Below, in pieces: positions 27,154 through 36,776 of a stretch of DNA of 64,000 nt. Origin of the DNA: Actinomycetaceae bacterium (GTDB lineage: Bacteria > Actinomycetota > Actinomycetes > Actinomycetales > Actinomycetaceae). The stretch spans positions 1 to 64,000 of the forward strand of contig JAUNLN010000002.1 of the NCBI GenBank assembly GCA_030532245.1, in the 5' to 3' direction. Under the pieces are notes generated by a model. The model made no database searches, was not told the DNA's origin, and was given only the letters and a program-made list of their open reading frames with translations. Both the position numbers and the translations under genes were made by a program. How positions within the stretch are numbered: position 1 is the first letter of the stretch; every line of letters starts with the position of its first letter.

Positions 27154-28095
27154 CTAGGACGGCGCGCCGCTTCCTTCCACGCCAAAAGTCATGAGATCCG
27201 CAATCTCTCGCATGCTCGGAACGGGGAACGCGTACGTGTGCGAAACCATCACCGCGCCCGCCGCATTCGCCATGAACAGGGCGTCGTCGATGCTCTGGCC
27301 GCGCGCCAGCGCACCGCACATGACAGCCACGTGCACACTACCCACGCCGGTCGTGTCTACCGACTTAGTTTGGAACGCGGGCAGCTCCTTCTCCACATCC
27401 CCAATGCGGTACTTGCAACCATCGGAGCCAAGACGCGTAACCTGAATGCAATCCGGCTTTAGAAGGTCTTCAAGTTCGGGGGCAGACTCGGTAAGCTTCA
27501 ACATCTTCGGTAAGAGCGACGTTTCGCGCTTATTCATCGTGAGGATATCCGCGCGCCTTAGCATTGGCTCCCACAGGTTCGGATCAATCTGGTCGATTAG
27601 CGGGGACGGGGCTAGCACAACCTTCACGAAGTCTTCAATGCCGGCCACCCAGCTGGCGAACTGCTCCCCCGCCTCGCCTTCACCGATCGCCGAGCCGTGC
27701 ACGAGCAGAACGTCGCCCTCCAAAAGCTCAACCTGTTTCACCTGATCGATCGACAGGTCCGCCTCAACGCCGGAGGAAATAATAACCGTCGTGTCGCCTC
27801 CATCTTCAACGAGCTGGATTGCAACACCGATGTCGCCGATCGCCTCATTCGTCAAGATTTTCACGCCGTTGCGCTTCAAATCTCGGCGAATCATGAACGA
27901 GTTCGGGCCGGTACCAAGCATCGACAGCATGCCCGTCTCAACATCCATGCGCGAAACGGCAACCATACCGAGGTAGCCTCCGCCCGGGCTGGAAAGCACC
28001 GAGTGCGCGCGGATCATGGAGCCGCGTTCGGGGAGTACCGAGATGGCTGTCGGAAGGTTTAAAAGGACGGGTTCTGTAGACAAAAAGCGTGCCAA
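27154..28095 (-). CDS. PfkB-family carbohydrate kinase-like protein lacking the catalytic Asp
   Basis: 313 residues of ribokinase/PfkB fold. The substrate region (SPGGGYLGMVAVSRM, about 36-50) and the NxxE magnesium motif (NKRE, 188-191) are recognisable. The signature DTTGAGD is DTTGVGS (247-253), so the invariant catalytic Asp is Ser253. The codon is clearly AGT in the given sequence. It starts at TTG with AGGAG seven bases upstream, 9 bp after the RNase J stop, so it is in that operon. It may be a non-catalytic or regulatory relative, or an enzyme with altered chemistry; substrate unknown. Confidence 0.8.
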   Translation of the reverse strand: MARFLSTEPVLLNLPTAISVLPERGSMIRAHSVLSSPGGGYLGMVAVSRMDVETGMLSMLGTGPNSFMIRRDLKRNGVKILTNEAIGDIGVAIQLVEDGGDTTVIISSGVEADLSIDQVKQVELLEGDVLLVHGSAIGEGEAGEQFASWVAGIEDFVKVVLAPSPLIDQIDPNLWEPMLRRADILTMNKRETSLLPKMLKLTESAPELEDLLKPDCIQVTRLGSDGCKYRIGDVEKELPAFQTKSVDTTGVGSVHVAVMCGALARGQSIDDALFMANAAGAVMVSHTYAFPVPSMREIADLMTFGVEGSGAPS

Positions 28096-28104
28096 CGGTT
28101 TCTC

Positions 28105-29796
28105 CTACTGGTTCACAACTACCGGCACAATCATCGGGCGGCGGCGTAGCGAACGCGCGACCCAGCGGCCAAGCACGCGCCTCATCGCCTGCTGGCACGT
28201 GTACGTGTCTGCCTCGGGATCCTCGACCGCTCGCGCGAGAGCCTCGGCAACGTCCTCCTGGATCTCCTCAAACACGGAGTCGTCCTCAGCCATGCCCACC
28301 GACTTGATTGTCGGGCCAGACATGACCATCTGATTATCGAGATCCACGACCGCGTAAATCGAGATGAAACCCTCGGAGCCGAGCACGCGGCGATCGTGCA
28401 GTTCGTTTTCGTCAAGCTCGCCGACGCTGCGGCCGTCGACGTAAACGTACGAGCAAGGCACGGAGCCAACCACTGTGGCCATCCCGTCTTTCATATCGAC
28501 AACTACACCGTCTTCTGCAAGCGCAACGCGCTCTGGCTGCACGCCGGTCTTGACTGCGAGCGCGCCATTTGCAACCAGGTGTCGAATCTCGCCGTGGATT
28601 GGCATCACGTTCTTTGGCTGAATGATGTTGTAGCAGTAAATGAGCTCGCCAGCAGCCGCGTGGCCAGAGACGTGCACCTTCGCATTCGCCTGGTGTACGA
28701 CCTTCGTGCCGAGCCTCGTTAAGCCGTTGATTACGCGGTAAACCGAGTTCTCATTGCCGGGAATGAGGGAGGAGGCGAACACGACCGTATCGCCCGGCCC
28801 CACCTCAACGGAGCGGTGAGTTCCGTGGGCAATGCGAGCGAGCGCAGCCATCGGCTCACCCTGGGAGCCGGTCGCCATGTAAACGCGCTGCTCGGGCGGA
28901 AGCTGAGCGATCTCCTTCGTGGAGACAATCACGTCATCTGGAATGTCTAGGAACTCAAGCTCGGAGGCGATGCGCATGTTGCGCTCCATACTGCGCCCAA
29001 TGAGTGCGACCTTGCGGCCGGTTAACACCGCCGCGTCGAAAACCTGCTGCACGCGGTGAACGTGCGATGCGAAGGAGGCGACAACAATCTGGCCGGTCGC
29101 GCGCTGGAACACGTCCTCAAGCACGGGGCCGATCTCACGCTCGGGTGCGACGAAACCGGGCACCTCGGCATTCGTTGAGTCAACCAGGAACAGGTCTACG
29201 CCCTCCTCGCCGAACCTCGCGAACGAACGCAGGTCGGTGAGGCGCCCGTCTAGCGGGAGCTGATCCATCTTAAAATCGCCGGTGATGAGAGCCGTGCCAG
29301 CGGCAGTGCGGATGAACACCGCGAGAGCGTCGGGAATCGAGTGCGTAACGGCCACGAACTCAAGGTCGAACTCGCCAAGCTCGATACGGTCACGCTCAGC
29401 TACCGGCCGCAAGTCGGTGCCCTGCACCCTGTGCTCGTCCAGCTTCGGCTGCACGAATGCGAGAGTGAGGTCTGAACCGTACACGGGAATGTCCGGACGG
29501 AGCTTGAGCAGGTACGGCACCGCACCAATGTGATCCTCATGCCCGTGCGTGAGCACGAGACCCACCACGTCGTCTAGACGATCCTCAATGTAGGAAAAAT
29601 CAGGCAGGATCAGGTCGACACCCGGCTGCATTTCCTCCGGGAACAACACGCCACAATCGACAATCAGGAGCTGACCGTTCACTTCAAACACGGTCATGTT
29701 CCGGCCGATGTCTTTTAGTCCTCCAAGAGGAACCACTCGCATGGTATCGGGTTCGAGTTTGGGCGGTCTTGGAAGGGCATCATAAAGAGACATCAT
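28105..29796 (-). CDS. rnj: Ribonuclease J
   Basis: 563 residues. A metallo-beta-lactamase domain with HGHEDHIG (zinc ligands) is split by a beta-CASP domain (ATGSQGEPMAAL), and a C-terminal dimerisation domain follows. It degrades and processes RNA as 5'-3' exonuclease and endonuclease. The start has no clear ribosome site; ATG 29796 gives the usual length and N-terminus (VVPLGGLKDIGRN). Adjacent to dapA, an arrangement conserved in actinobacteria. Confidence 0.94.
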   Translation of the reverse strand: MMSLYDALPRPPKLEPDTMRVVPLGGLKDIGRNMTVFEVNGQLLIVDCGVLFPEEMQPGVDLILPDFSYIEDRLDDVVGLVLTHGHEDHIGAVPYLLKLRPDIPVYGSDLTLAFVQPKLDEHRVQGTDLRPVAERDRIELGEFDLEFVAVTHSIPDALAVFIRTAAGTALITGDFKMDQLPLDGRLTDLRSFARFGEEGVDLFLVDSTNAEVPGFVAPEREIGPVLEDVFQRATGQIVVASFASHVHRVQQVFDAAVLTGRKVALIGRSMERNMRIASELEFLDIPDDVIVSTKEIAQLPPEQRVYMATGSQGEPMAALARIAHGTHRSVEVGPGDTVVFASSLIPGNENSVYRVINGLTRLGTKVVHQANAKVHVSGHAAAGELIYCYNIIQPKNVMPIHGEIRHLVANGALAVKTGVQPERVALAEDGVVVDMKDGMATVVGSVPCSYVYVDGRSVGELDENELHDRRVLGSEGFISIYAVVDLDNQMVMSGPTIKSVGMAEDDSVFEEIQEDVAEALARAVEDPEADTYTCQQAMRRVLGRWVARSLRRRPMIVPVVVNQ

Positions 29797-29837
29797 ATTT
29801 TCAATTGTGCCACGAGTTTTTAAATGGGGCTAACGAC

Positions 29838-30734
29838 TCACAGTAGTTCTAGATCAGTGAGCGCGACGCGCAGCCTCTCCACCTCTTCAGGTTCGGCGGG
29901 AACTAGCGGCAAACGCAGGCGATCACTCTCGATGATTCCCATCATGTGCATCGCCGTCTTCGCCATTACAGCGCCCTGGCCTCCGCCCATAATCGCCTGG
30001 ATCAAAGGCGTTACGCGAACCTGGATGTCTCTCGCGCGAGCGAAATCCCCCTCATTAATGGCGTCGATTTCTTCGCGGAAGAACTTACCTGCCGCGTGGC
30101 CAACCACCGAGATAATGCCCGAAGCGCCGGACGACATGAGCATGTAGTTCAGGCCGTCATCACCCGAGTAGTAGGAAATGCCCGTGCGGTTCATGCGCTT
30201 GATCGCTTGCTCGGGCTTACCCGTCGCGTCCTTCACCGCCACGACGCGGTCGTTGTTTGCGAAGTAGTCGAGCGTCTCGTCAGAAAACGCGAGCCCCGTG
30301 CGGCCCGGAATGTCGTACAGGACTACAGGTAGCGTGGTCGCATCCAAAATCGCATCCACGTGAGCGCGCAGGCCGCGCTGTGAGGGGCGGTTGTAGTACG
30401 GGGAGACCACGAGCAGGCCGTGCGCGCCGTGCGCCTCCGCGTTTTCTGCCATGCGAACCGCGTGCGCGGTGTCGTTCGAACCTGCGCCCGCAAGAATGAA
30501 TGCGCGGTCGCCAACGGCCTCAACGACCGCGTCCGTCAAATCATTCTTCTCAGGCTGGTAGGTAGTCGGCGCCTCACCCGTGGTGCCCGAAAGCAACACG
30601 CAGTCAGTTCCGGTATCTACCAGGAACTTCGCGAGACGAACCGCGGAATCAGTATCGAGGGAACCATCCGCGTGAAACGGTGTAACCATCGCGACGGACT
30701 GCTGGCCAATGGGGTGAGCTACTGCACTATTCAT
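29838..30734 (-). CDS. dapA: 4-hydroxy-tetrahydrodipicolinate synthase
   Basis: 298 residues, TIM barrel. It condenses pyruvate with aspartate semialdehyde in lysine/diaminopimelate synthesis. The Schiff-base Lys is in VVAVKDATG, the catalytic Tyr in LYDIPGRTG, and the GTTGEAP substrate loop is present. dapB lies about 0.7 kb upstream on the same strand, with one GNAT gene between. Confidence 0.95.
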   Translation of the reverse strand: MNSAVAHPIGQQSVAMVTPFHADGSLDTDSAVRLAKFLVDTGTDCVLLSGTTGEAPTTYQPEKNDLTDAVVEAVGDRAFILAGAGSNDTAHAVRMAENAEAHGAHGLLVVSPYYNRPSQRGLRAHVDAILDATTLPVVLYDIPGRTGLAFSDETLDYFANNDRVVAVKDATGKPEQAIKRMNRTGISYYSGDDGLNYMLMSSGASGIISVVGHAAGKFFREEIDAINEGDFARARDIQVRVTPLIQAIMGGGQGAVMAKTAMHMMGIIESDRLRLPLVPAEPEEVERLRVALTDLELL

Positions 30735-30809
30735 AGGCCCATGCTAGCGACCTACCCCACAAAAACGATAGGCCGTCCGATACTTGGTATGCACATTAGA
30801 ATCGCAGGG

Positions 30810-31385
30810 TTAAAACTTTGCCCACCACAGGTGTTCGATAATGTTGTGCGGCCCCACCTCGAGCTTGCGTTTCACACCCGCCGGGCCAAACCCGGCCTCC
30901 TGGAACAGGCGGATTTTTTCGCCATCACCAGCAACAATCCAAACCCGCAGGTTCTTCATGCCGTCACGCTTCGCAAGATCCGCAAGCGCAGACAGGAGGC
31001 GCGAGCGGTGCCCCAGCCCGGCCATGCCCTCATCTATCTCAAGGGCGATGATCTCACTGCCCCGCTCCTGCAGGCCCTCAACAATCGGAATGGGAGCACC
31101 CTGAATCGCCGCGGCAAAACCCGCCACATCTTCTTTTTCAAGCGCAACCAGAACCTGACCGGACGAGGCGGGAGCGTTAATCGCCTCCTGCCACGCCTTC
31201 TCCATCTGGGCGACATCCATGGACTCCTCAACCGACGGGTCGAGCTCACCGTCGATTCCGGCGCTCAAGGAAACGAGCATCGCCTTCGCCTGAATACTCG
31301 CAATACGGCCGGCGTCAGTTGGTACAGCCGGGCGCACTACGCGGTCGGGGTTTAGGGCACTATTGTGCTGAAAATCGTCGAGCAA
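30810..31385 (-). CDS. GNAT family N-acetyltransferase
   Basis: 191 residues with the GNAT layout: RPAVPTDAGRIASI at the N-terminus, a LEIDEGMAGLGHRSRLLSAL acetyl-CoA-binding segment and FQEAGFGPAGVKRKL near the end. The pyrophosphate loop reads GLGHRS in place of the usual GxGxGS/A, a mild deviation. TTG start with GGAGAG just before it, eight bases after the dapB stop, so probably translated from the dapB message. Substrate unknown. Confidence 0.8.
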   Translation of the reverse strand: MLDDFQHNSALNPDRVVRPAVPTDAGRIASIQAKAMLVSLSAGIDGELDPSVEESMDVAQMEKAWQEAINAPASSGQVLVALEKEDVAGFAAAIQGAPIPIVEGLQERGSEIIALEIDEGMAGLGHRSRLLSALADLAKRDGMKNLRVWIVAGDGEKIRLFQEAGFGPAGVKRKLEVGPHNIIEHLWWAKF

Positions 31386-31393
31386 GGCTCTCC

Positions 31394-32134
31394 TTAGAGG
31401 TCGAGGAGGTGTTCTAGGCCAACCGTTACGCCCGCGCGCTCGCCAACCTTGCGTACGGCGAGCAGGACGCCCGGCATGAAGGAGGCGCGGTCGAACGAAT
31501 CAGTACGGATGGTGAGGAGCTCACCAGGATTACCAAGGAGGATCTCCTCGGTCGCGGTCATGCCACGCAGGCGAAGCGCGTGAACCGGAATGCCGTGATA
31601 GCGCGAGCCACGCGCACCCTCCGGGTCAGTCTGAGTGGCATCCGGCATCGCCGAAACACCGGCCTCCTCGCGGGCCTTAGCGATCTTCTGGGCCGAAGCG
31701 ACAGCCGTACCAGAAGGCGCATCTACCTTATTCGGGTGGTGAATCTCAACGATCTCGACCGACTCAAACAGCGGCGCAGCCTTGGCCGCGAACTCCATCG
31801 CAAGCACTGCAGACAGCGCGAAGTTAGGAGCGATGAACACGTTCGCACCTGCGCCCTCCTGCGCGGCGCGAACCTCCTCCAACTCCGGCTCCGTCCAGCC
31901 GGACGTGCCCACAACAGCGTGGACCGACGCGGCCAGCAAATCAAGCACGTTCTGCACCTTCACAGACGGCACCGTAAACACAACGCCAACCTCGGCACCG
32001 TTTAGAGTTTCAGCAGAAACCTCATCGCCCGCATCCAAACGAGCGACCAGTTCCATATCCGAAGCGGCCTCAACCGCCTCACAAACCGTGGCCCCCATGC
32101 GGCCTTTTGCACCGATCACAGCAACTTTAATCAT
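31394..32134 (-). CDS. dapB: 4-hydroxy-tetrahydrodipicolinate reductase
   Basis: 246 residues. The NAD(P)H motif GAKGRMG is at residues 8-14, the catalytic EIHHPNKVDAPSGTA segment near 135-150 and SRYHGIPVHALRL follows. It reduces the DapA product in the lysine and peptidoglycan pathway. Head of a likely dapB-GNAT-dapA-rnj run, 50 bp after the M16 protease gene. Confidence 0.95.
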   Translation of the reverse strand: MIKVAVIGAKGRMGATVCEAVEAASDMELVARLDAGDEVSAETLNGAEVGVVFTVPSVKVQNVLDLLAASVHAVVGTSGWTEPELEEVRAAQEGAGANVFIAPNFALSAVLAMEFAAKAAPLFESVEIVEIHHPNKVDAPSGTAVASAQKIAKAREEAGVSAMPDATQTDPEGARGSRYHGIPVHALRLRGMTATEEILLGNPGELLTIRTDSFDRASFMPGVLLAVRKVGERAGVTVGLEHLLDL

Positions 32135-32184
32135 GGGTACAGCCTACCCACTGGCAGGCGACGCCGCTAAGTGCGTTTCAAAAA

Positions 32185-33516
32185 CTACGCGGGCAGAACC
32201 ACAGACTTGCACTGCGGCTGATCGAGCAAATACTGCGCCATTTGCGCCACGTCCTCGCGCGTCACGCTGTTGATTCGCTGCAGTGTAAGCTCAAGCGGCG
32301 TGAACCGACCGTGGATCACCTCGGCCCTGCCAAGGCGCGTCATACGCGCACCCGAATCCTCCAAGCCAAGAGCCATTCCACCGCGCAGCTGCCCCTTCAC
32401 GCGCGACAGCTCCGCCTGCGTCGCTCCCCCACCCGCAAGGTCGGCGAGCTCACCGCGCATCAACTCCTCCACCAAATCAAGGTTCTTCGGTGCGCAGCCC
32501 GCATACATTCCAAAGTGACCGTAGTCGGTGTAAGCGTTATCGAACGCGTAGGTCGTGTAGGCCAGCCCCCGGCGCTCGCGTACCTCCTGGAACAGGCGGC
32601 TAGACATGGAACCACCGAGGATCCCGAGCATCACTGCCATAGCGGGGCGACGCTCGTCATTAGCGCTCAAACCGCGGCCACCAACAATGATGTGCGCCTG
32701 CTCGCCAGGCTTCTCCTTCGCGATTTCGCGCGACTCAAACACCGGCTCGCCCTGCGGGCTCCTCTTGCCGCGAATCGGCACGCCATCTGCGTGCATCGCC
32801 CAAGGCGTCTTCGTAAGCGCAGCACTAACCAGCGCACACAGCTCGTCGTGATCCACATCCCCCGCAGCCACAACTACGAGAGAGTTCGGCTGATAGCGGT
32901 CGCGATAGTAGTCGTACACGTCGTCGCGCTTCGCCGCCGAAACCGATGCAATCGAGCCGCCAATCGGGCGGCCAAGCGGGTGCTCACCAAAAACCGTGGC
33001 AGCAAAGTTTTCGTGCACGATCTCCGTCGGATCATCGTTACCCGAAGCAAGCTCGTCGACGATAACCCCGCGTTCGCGTTCAAACTCCTCCTCATCGAGG
33101 ACGGAGGCGGCCATCATATCGATCAGCACAGTCACCGACATCGGCATATCTTCGCCGAGCGTGCGCGCCCAGTAGTACGTGTACTCCTTCGTAGTACCCG
33201 CATTCGACTCGCCGCCCACCTCATCGAACGCGTTCGCAATATCCTGCGCCGAACGCGTCGGAGTTCCCTTGAAAAGCAGGTGCTCCAGAAAATGCGTAGA
33301 ACCCGCCTCATGGATGCCTTCATCGCGCGAACCAACCGGACACCAAACGGAGAGCGAAACCGAGCGCTGCGCGGGCACGTGCTGCGACAAAACGCGCACG
33401 CCACCGGGTAGAACTGTACGACGGATTAGGGTCTCATCATCGAGCAGCGTCATCGCTGCCTGATCACTTAGAGAGGAGACTAGCGGGAGTTCAGTAATTT
33501 CAAGCATCCGCGCCAT
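32185..33516 (-). CDS. M16 family zinc metalloprotease (insulinase/PqqL-like)
   Basis: 443 residues. The inverted zinc motif HFLEHLLFKG (HxxEH, near residue 73) and a downstream Glu in the ERGVIVDEL helix provide the site. The inactive-half motif (RRGLAYTTYAF) is also present, so one chain holds both M16 halves. In actinobacteria this gene typically follows pnp, as here. No signal peptide; cytoplasmic. Natural substrate unknown. Confidence 0.92.
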   Translation of the reverse strand: MARMLEITELPLVSSLSDQAAMTLLDDETLIRRTVLPGGVRVLSQHVPAQRSVSLSVWCPVGSRDEGIHEAGSTHFLEHLLFKGTPTRSAQDIANAFDEVGGESNAGTTKEYTYYWARTLGEDMPMSVTVLIDMMAASVLDEEEFERERGVIVDELASGNDDPTEIVHENFAATVFGEHPLGRPIGGSIASVSAAKRDDVYDYYRDRYQPNSLVVVAAGDVDHDELCALVSAALTKTPWAMHADGVPIRGKRSPQGEPVFESREIAKEKPGEQAHIIVGGRGLSANDERRPAMAVMLGILGGSMSSRLFQEVRERRGLAYTTYAFDNAYTDYGHFGMYAGCAPKNLDLVEELMRGELADLAGGGATQAELSRVKGQLRGGMALGLEDSGARMTRLGRAEVIHGRFTPLELTLQRINSVTREDVAQMAQYLLDQPQCKSVVLPA

Positions 33517-33673
33517 TGTAACGCTACTTGCCCCCGTTTACCTCATCGGCTTTCGTTAGATTTAAAGGCCCGCCACTGTGCATTCCGACAATGGTGCCGC
33601 GAGGTGGTTGCCACGCATCTTTCGTTCTAGCCTCACTGAGCGGGATCCTCGCGGCTCCCCGCCAGCGAACAGG

Positions 33674-33720
33674 AAAAAGTAGTACCGGGGAGGACTACTT
33701 GCCCTCCCCGGTACTACTTT
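33674..33720 (-). terminator. Strong terminator after pnp
   Basis: AAAGTAGTACCGGGGAGG (33676-33693) and its exact complement (33703-33720) form a perfect 18-bp stem with a 9-nt loop. Read on the minus strand it is followed by a T run (complement of 33674-33678). It lies 26 bases after the pnp stop. Confidence 0.9.
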
Positions 33721-33745
33721 GCTATTCGACGCTTAGAGCAAAGAC

Positions 33746-36094
33746 TTACTCGTCGTCACCCTCGCGGTTGCGGCGCGTGCGCGAGCGGCTACGGCGGCGA
33801 TCGCCGCCCCTGCCCTCGTCATCGCGACGACGACCGCCACGACGACGGTTGTCAGAACGCTTCTTCTCTTCGCCCTCGTCGCTACCCTCATCGGAGCCGT
33901 TAGCCTCGACCTCGTCATCAACAACAGCATGCAGCGAAAGCTTGCCGCGGTCGTCAACCTCAGCGATCTCAACCTCAACCTGCTGGCCAACCTGGAGCAC
34001 GTCATCAACAGAATCGATGCGCTTGCCACCAACTAGGCGACGAACCTGGCTGATGTGCAGTAGGCCGTCCTTGCCCGGCGTGAGCGAAATGAACGCACCA
34101 AACGACGTGGTCTTAACGACCGTGCCGACGTAGCGCTCGCCAACCTCGGGCAGCTGCGGGTTCGCAATAGCGTTCACCATGTCGCGAGCAGCGTTTGCCG
34201 CCTCACCGGTCTCCGCGCCAATGTAAACCGTGCCGTCATCCTCAATCGTGAGGTCCGCGCCAGTATCCTCCTGGATCTGGTTGATCATCTTGCCCTTCGG
34301 GCCAATGACCTCACCAATCTTGTCGACCGGCACCTGAACCGTGATGATACGCGGTGCGTTCGGCGACATCTCATCCGGCTCCGGAATAGCCTGTGCGATC
34401 AGGTCGAGGATCACGAAACGAGCCTCGCGAGCCTGCGCGAGAGCCGACTTCAGAACCTGCGAATCGATGCCGTCAAGCTTCGTGTCGAGCTGGAGAGCGG
34501 TGATGTAGTCGCGAGTACCCGCAACCTTGAAGTCCATGTCGCCAAAGCCATCCTCAATACCGAGGATATCGGTGAGCGTTACCGACTTCTTCTCACCATC
34601 AACCTCACCCGTGATGAGGCCCATTGCGATACCCGCAACCGGTGCGCGTAGCGGCACGCCAGCCTGGAGCAGCGACAGGGTCGAAGCACAAACCGAACCC
34701 ATCGACGTGGAGCCGTTCGAGCCAAGAGCCTCAGAGACCTGGCGGATAGCGTACGGGAAGTCCTCACGTGCCGGGATAACCGGAACGAGAGCGCGCTCAG
34801 CAAGAGCACCGTGGCCGATCTCGCGGCGCTTCGGCGAGCCAACGCGGCCCGTCTCACCCGTGGAGTACGGCGGGAAGTTGTAGTGGTGGATGTAACGCTT
34901 CGACTCAATCGGCGAAAGGTTATCGAGCTGCTGCTCCATGCGGAGCATGTTCAGCGTCGTCACACCCATGATCTGGGTCTCGCCGCGCTGGAACAGTGCG
35001 GAACCGTGAACGCGCGGAAGAACCTCAACCTCAGCTGCGAGCGAGCGAATCTCAGTCGGAGTACGACCGTCGATACGCTTGCCCTCACGCAGTACGCGAC
35101 CGCGCATGAGCTCCTTCTCAATCGCGCGGAAGGCAGCCTTCAGATCCTTCTCGTCATCCTCGAACTGCTCAGCAAGCTCCTCAAGCATGCGATCCTGAAT
35201 CTCGTCAATGCGGTCTTCACGCTTCAGCTTCTCCGCAATCGTGAGAGCCTCGGCAAGGTCAGACTCGACAACCTTCTTAACAGCCTCGTAGTGCTCATCC
35301 TGGTAGTCGAGGAACAGCGGGAACTCCACCGTCTCCTTGCCAGCAGTCTTAGCGATCTCAAGCTGAGCCTCACACAGCTGGCGAATAATCGGCTTAGCGG
35401 CCTCAAGACCGTCTGCAACCACGTCCTCAGTCGGGGTGGTGCCACCGTTAGCCATCAGGTTGATCATGGAGTCGCCGCCACCGGCCTCAACCATCATGAT
35501 CGCAACGTCGTCGCCAACAATACGGCCGGCAACAACAATGTTGAACGTCGAACGCTCCATCTCGGAGTAGCGCGGGAACGCAACCCACTGGCCGTCAATA
35601 AGGGCGAGGCGGGTGCCGCCGATCGGGCCCGAGAACGGGAGGCCAGAAATCTGGGTGGAAAGCGACGCCGCGTTAATCGCGAGCACGTCGTACGGATCCT
35701 GCGGGTTAGCAGCGAGGATCGTTGCAACAACCTGAACCTCGTTGCGAAGGCCCTTCACGAACGCCGGACGAAGCGGGCGGTCAATGATACGGGCTGCAAG
35801 GATTGCGTCTTCACCCGGACGACCCTCGCGGCGGAAGAAACCACCCGGGATGCGGCCAACAGCGTACTGGCGCTCCTCAACATCAACCGTTAGCGGGAAG
35901 AAATCGAACTGATCCTTCGGGTTCTTACCAACCGCGGTTGCCGACAGAATCGTGGTCTCATCATCCAAGTAAGCCAGCGCAGAGCCAGCAGCCTGACGAG
36001 CCAGACGACCCGTCTCAAAACGAATCACGCGCTTGCCGAACTTACCGTTATCAATCACGGTTTCGGCTGCGGTGATGTCATCTCCCTCCATCAT
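33746..36094 (-). CDS. pnp: Polyribonucleotide nucleotidyltransferase (PNPase)
   Basis: 782 residues: two RNase PH domains, a KH domain ([16 protein letters not shown]) and an S1 domain, then about 65 residues of Asp/Glu and Arg repeats ending in EGDDE. It degrades RNA phosphorolytically from the 3' end and makes tails. ATG 36094 has AAGGAG seven bases upstream; the longer frame is rejected. The start is preceded by a structured leader and lies downstream of rpsO, the conserved rpsO-pnp order. Confidence 0.95.
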   Translation of the reverse strand: MMEGDDITAAETVIDNGKFGKRVIRFETGRLARQAAGSALAYLDDETTILSATAVGKNPKDQFDFFPLTVDVEERQYAVGRIPGGFFRREGRPGEDAILAARIIDRPLRPAFVKGLRNEVQVVATILAANPQDPYDVLAINAASLSTQISGLPFSGPIGGTRLALIDGQWVAFPRYSEMERSTFNIVVAGRIVGDDVAIMMVEAGGGDSMINLMANGGTTPTEDVVADGLEAAKPIIRQLCEAQLEIAKTAGKETVEFPLFLDYQDEHYEAVKKVVESDLAEALTIAEKLKREDRIDEIQDRMLEELAEQFEDDEKDLKAAFRAIEKELMRGRVLREGKRIDGRTPTEIRSLAAEVEVLPRVHGSALFQRGETQIMGVTTLNMLRMEQQLDNLSPIESKRYIHHYNFPPYSTGETGRVGSPKRREIGHGALAERALVPVIPAREDFPYAIRQVSEALGSNGSTSMGSVCASTLSLLQAGVPLRAPVAGIAMGLITGEVDGEKKSVTLTDILGIEDGFGDMDFKVAGTRDYITALQLDTKLDGIDSQVLKSALAQAREARFVILDLIAQAIPEPDEMSPNAPRIITVQVPVDKIGEVIGPKGKMINQIQEDTGADLTIEDDGTVYIGAETGEAANAARDMVNAIANPQLPEVGERYVGTVVKTTSFGAFISLTPGKDGLLHISQVRRLVGGKRIDSVDDVLQVGQQVEVEIAEVDDRGKLSLHAVVDDEVEANGSDEGSDEGEEKKRSDNRRRGGRRRDDEGRGGDRRRSRSRTRRNREGDDE

Positions 36095-36115
36095 GGGAAG
36101 TCTCCTTTTCACTCG

Positions 36116-36205
36116 GGACTGCCCAGGAGTTGGCCTTCGATTGAGACCCACGGAAAGACACTCTCCGGGAGCCACTACCGAGGACCGCCCTCCAAGTGGC
36201 AGTCC
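36116..36205 (-). promoter_or_regulatory. Structured pnp leader
   Basis: On the minus strand GGACTGCC (complement of 36198-36205) pairs with GGCAGTCC (complement of 36116-36123), closing an approximately 90-nt domain. Inside, CCACT pairs with AGTGG around a small GAGG/CCTC hairpin. The pnp ribosome site lies about 10 nt beyond. This could be a nuclease-processed autoregulatory leader as known for E. coli pnp, but the fold is by eye only. Confidence 0.45.
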
Positions 36206-36265
36206 GTATTCACTTATCTACTGCGCTTTTGCGCACCGCACGGGACCTGCCCCTATGCGGAAGAA

Positions 36266-36294
36266 GGCCCGGCTCCTATTGTAGGAGTCGGGCC
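36266..36294 (-). terminator. Hairpin between rpsO and pnp
   Basis: GGCCCGGCTCCTA (36266-36278) pairs with TAGGAGTCGGGCC (36282-36294) with one G-T pair. It lies 10 bases after the rpsO stop and may act as a partial terminator or an RNA 3'-end stabiliser. Confidence 0.65.
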
Positions 36295-36304
36295 GTCAAA
36301 AAAG

Positions 36305-36574
36305 TTATCGACGCAGACCCAGGCGGGCGATCAGCGAACGGTAACGCTCGATATCAACATCCGCGAGGTATCCAAGAAGGCGACGACGCTTACCAACCAG
36401 CAGCATCAGGCCGCGGCGGGAGTGGTGGTCGTGCTTGTGCGTCTTAAAGTGTTCCGTGAGGTCGCGAATACGCTGGGTTAGCAGTGCGACCTGCACCTCG
36501 GGCGAACCCGTGTCGCCCTCGTGAGTTGCGTACTCTTTGATGATCTGTTCCTTGACGTCCTTAGAAAGCGCCAT
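36305..36574 (-). CDS. rpsO: 30S ribosomal protein S15
   Basis: 89 residues, standard length. Typical segments are [20 protein letters not shown] and [19 protein letters not shown]. It binds 16S rRNA at the central domain. ATG with GGAGAA upstream. Confidence 0.98.
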   Translation of the reverse strand: MALSKDVKEQIIKEYATHEGDTGSPEVQVALLTQRIRDLTEHFKTHKHDHHSRRGLMLLVGKRRRLLGYLADVDIERYRSLIARLGLRR

Positions 36575-36776
36575 GGGTTCTCCTATTCATGTCTCGTTGC
36601 ACGGCGCTCCGGGGCCTGTTCACCCGGGCATAACGCGTCCGTGGCCGATTCACGGCACATGTCAGGTTATCATGAGGGGCCGCGGCTCCCCATATCGGCC
36701 TGCGATTTCACGCGAAAACACGGGTGATGTTAGACACCTATTGCAAGGAAGCCCCGAGTTTGCGCTCGAAGCGCGG

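Noticed and set aside
34811..35893. 360-residue plus-strand open frame opposite pnp
   Set aside because: Shadow of PNPase codons; Arg/Leu/Asn composition without motifs.
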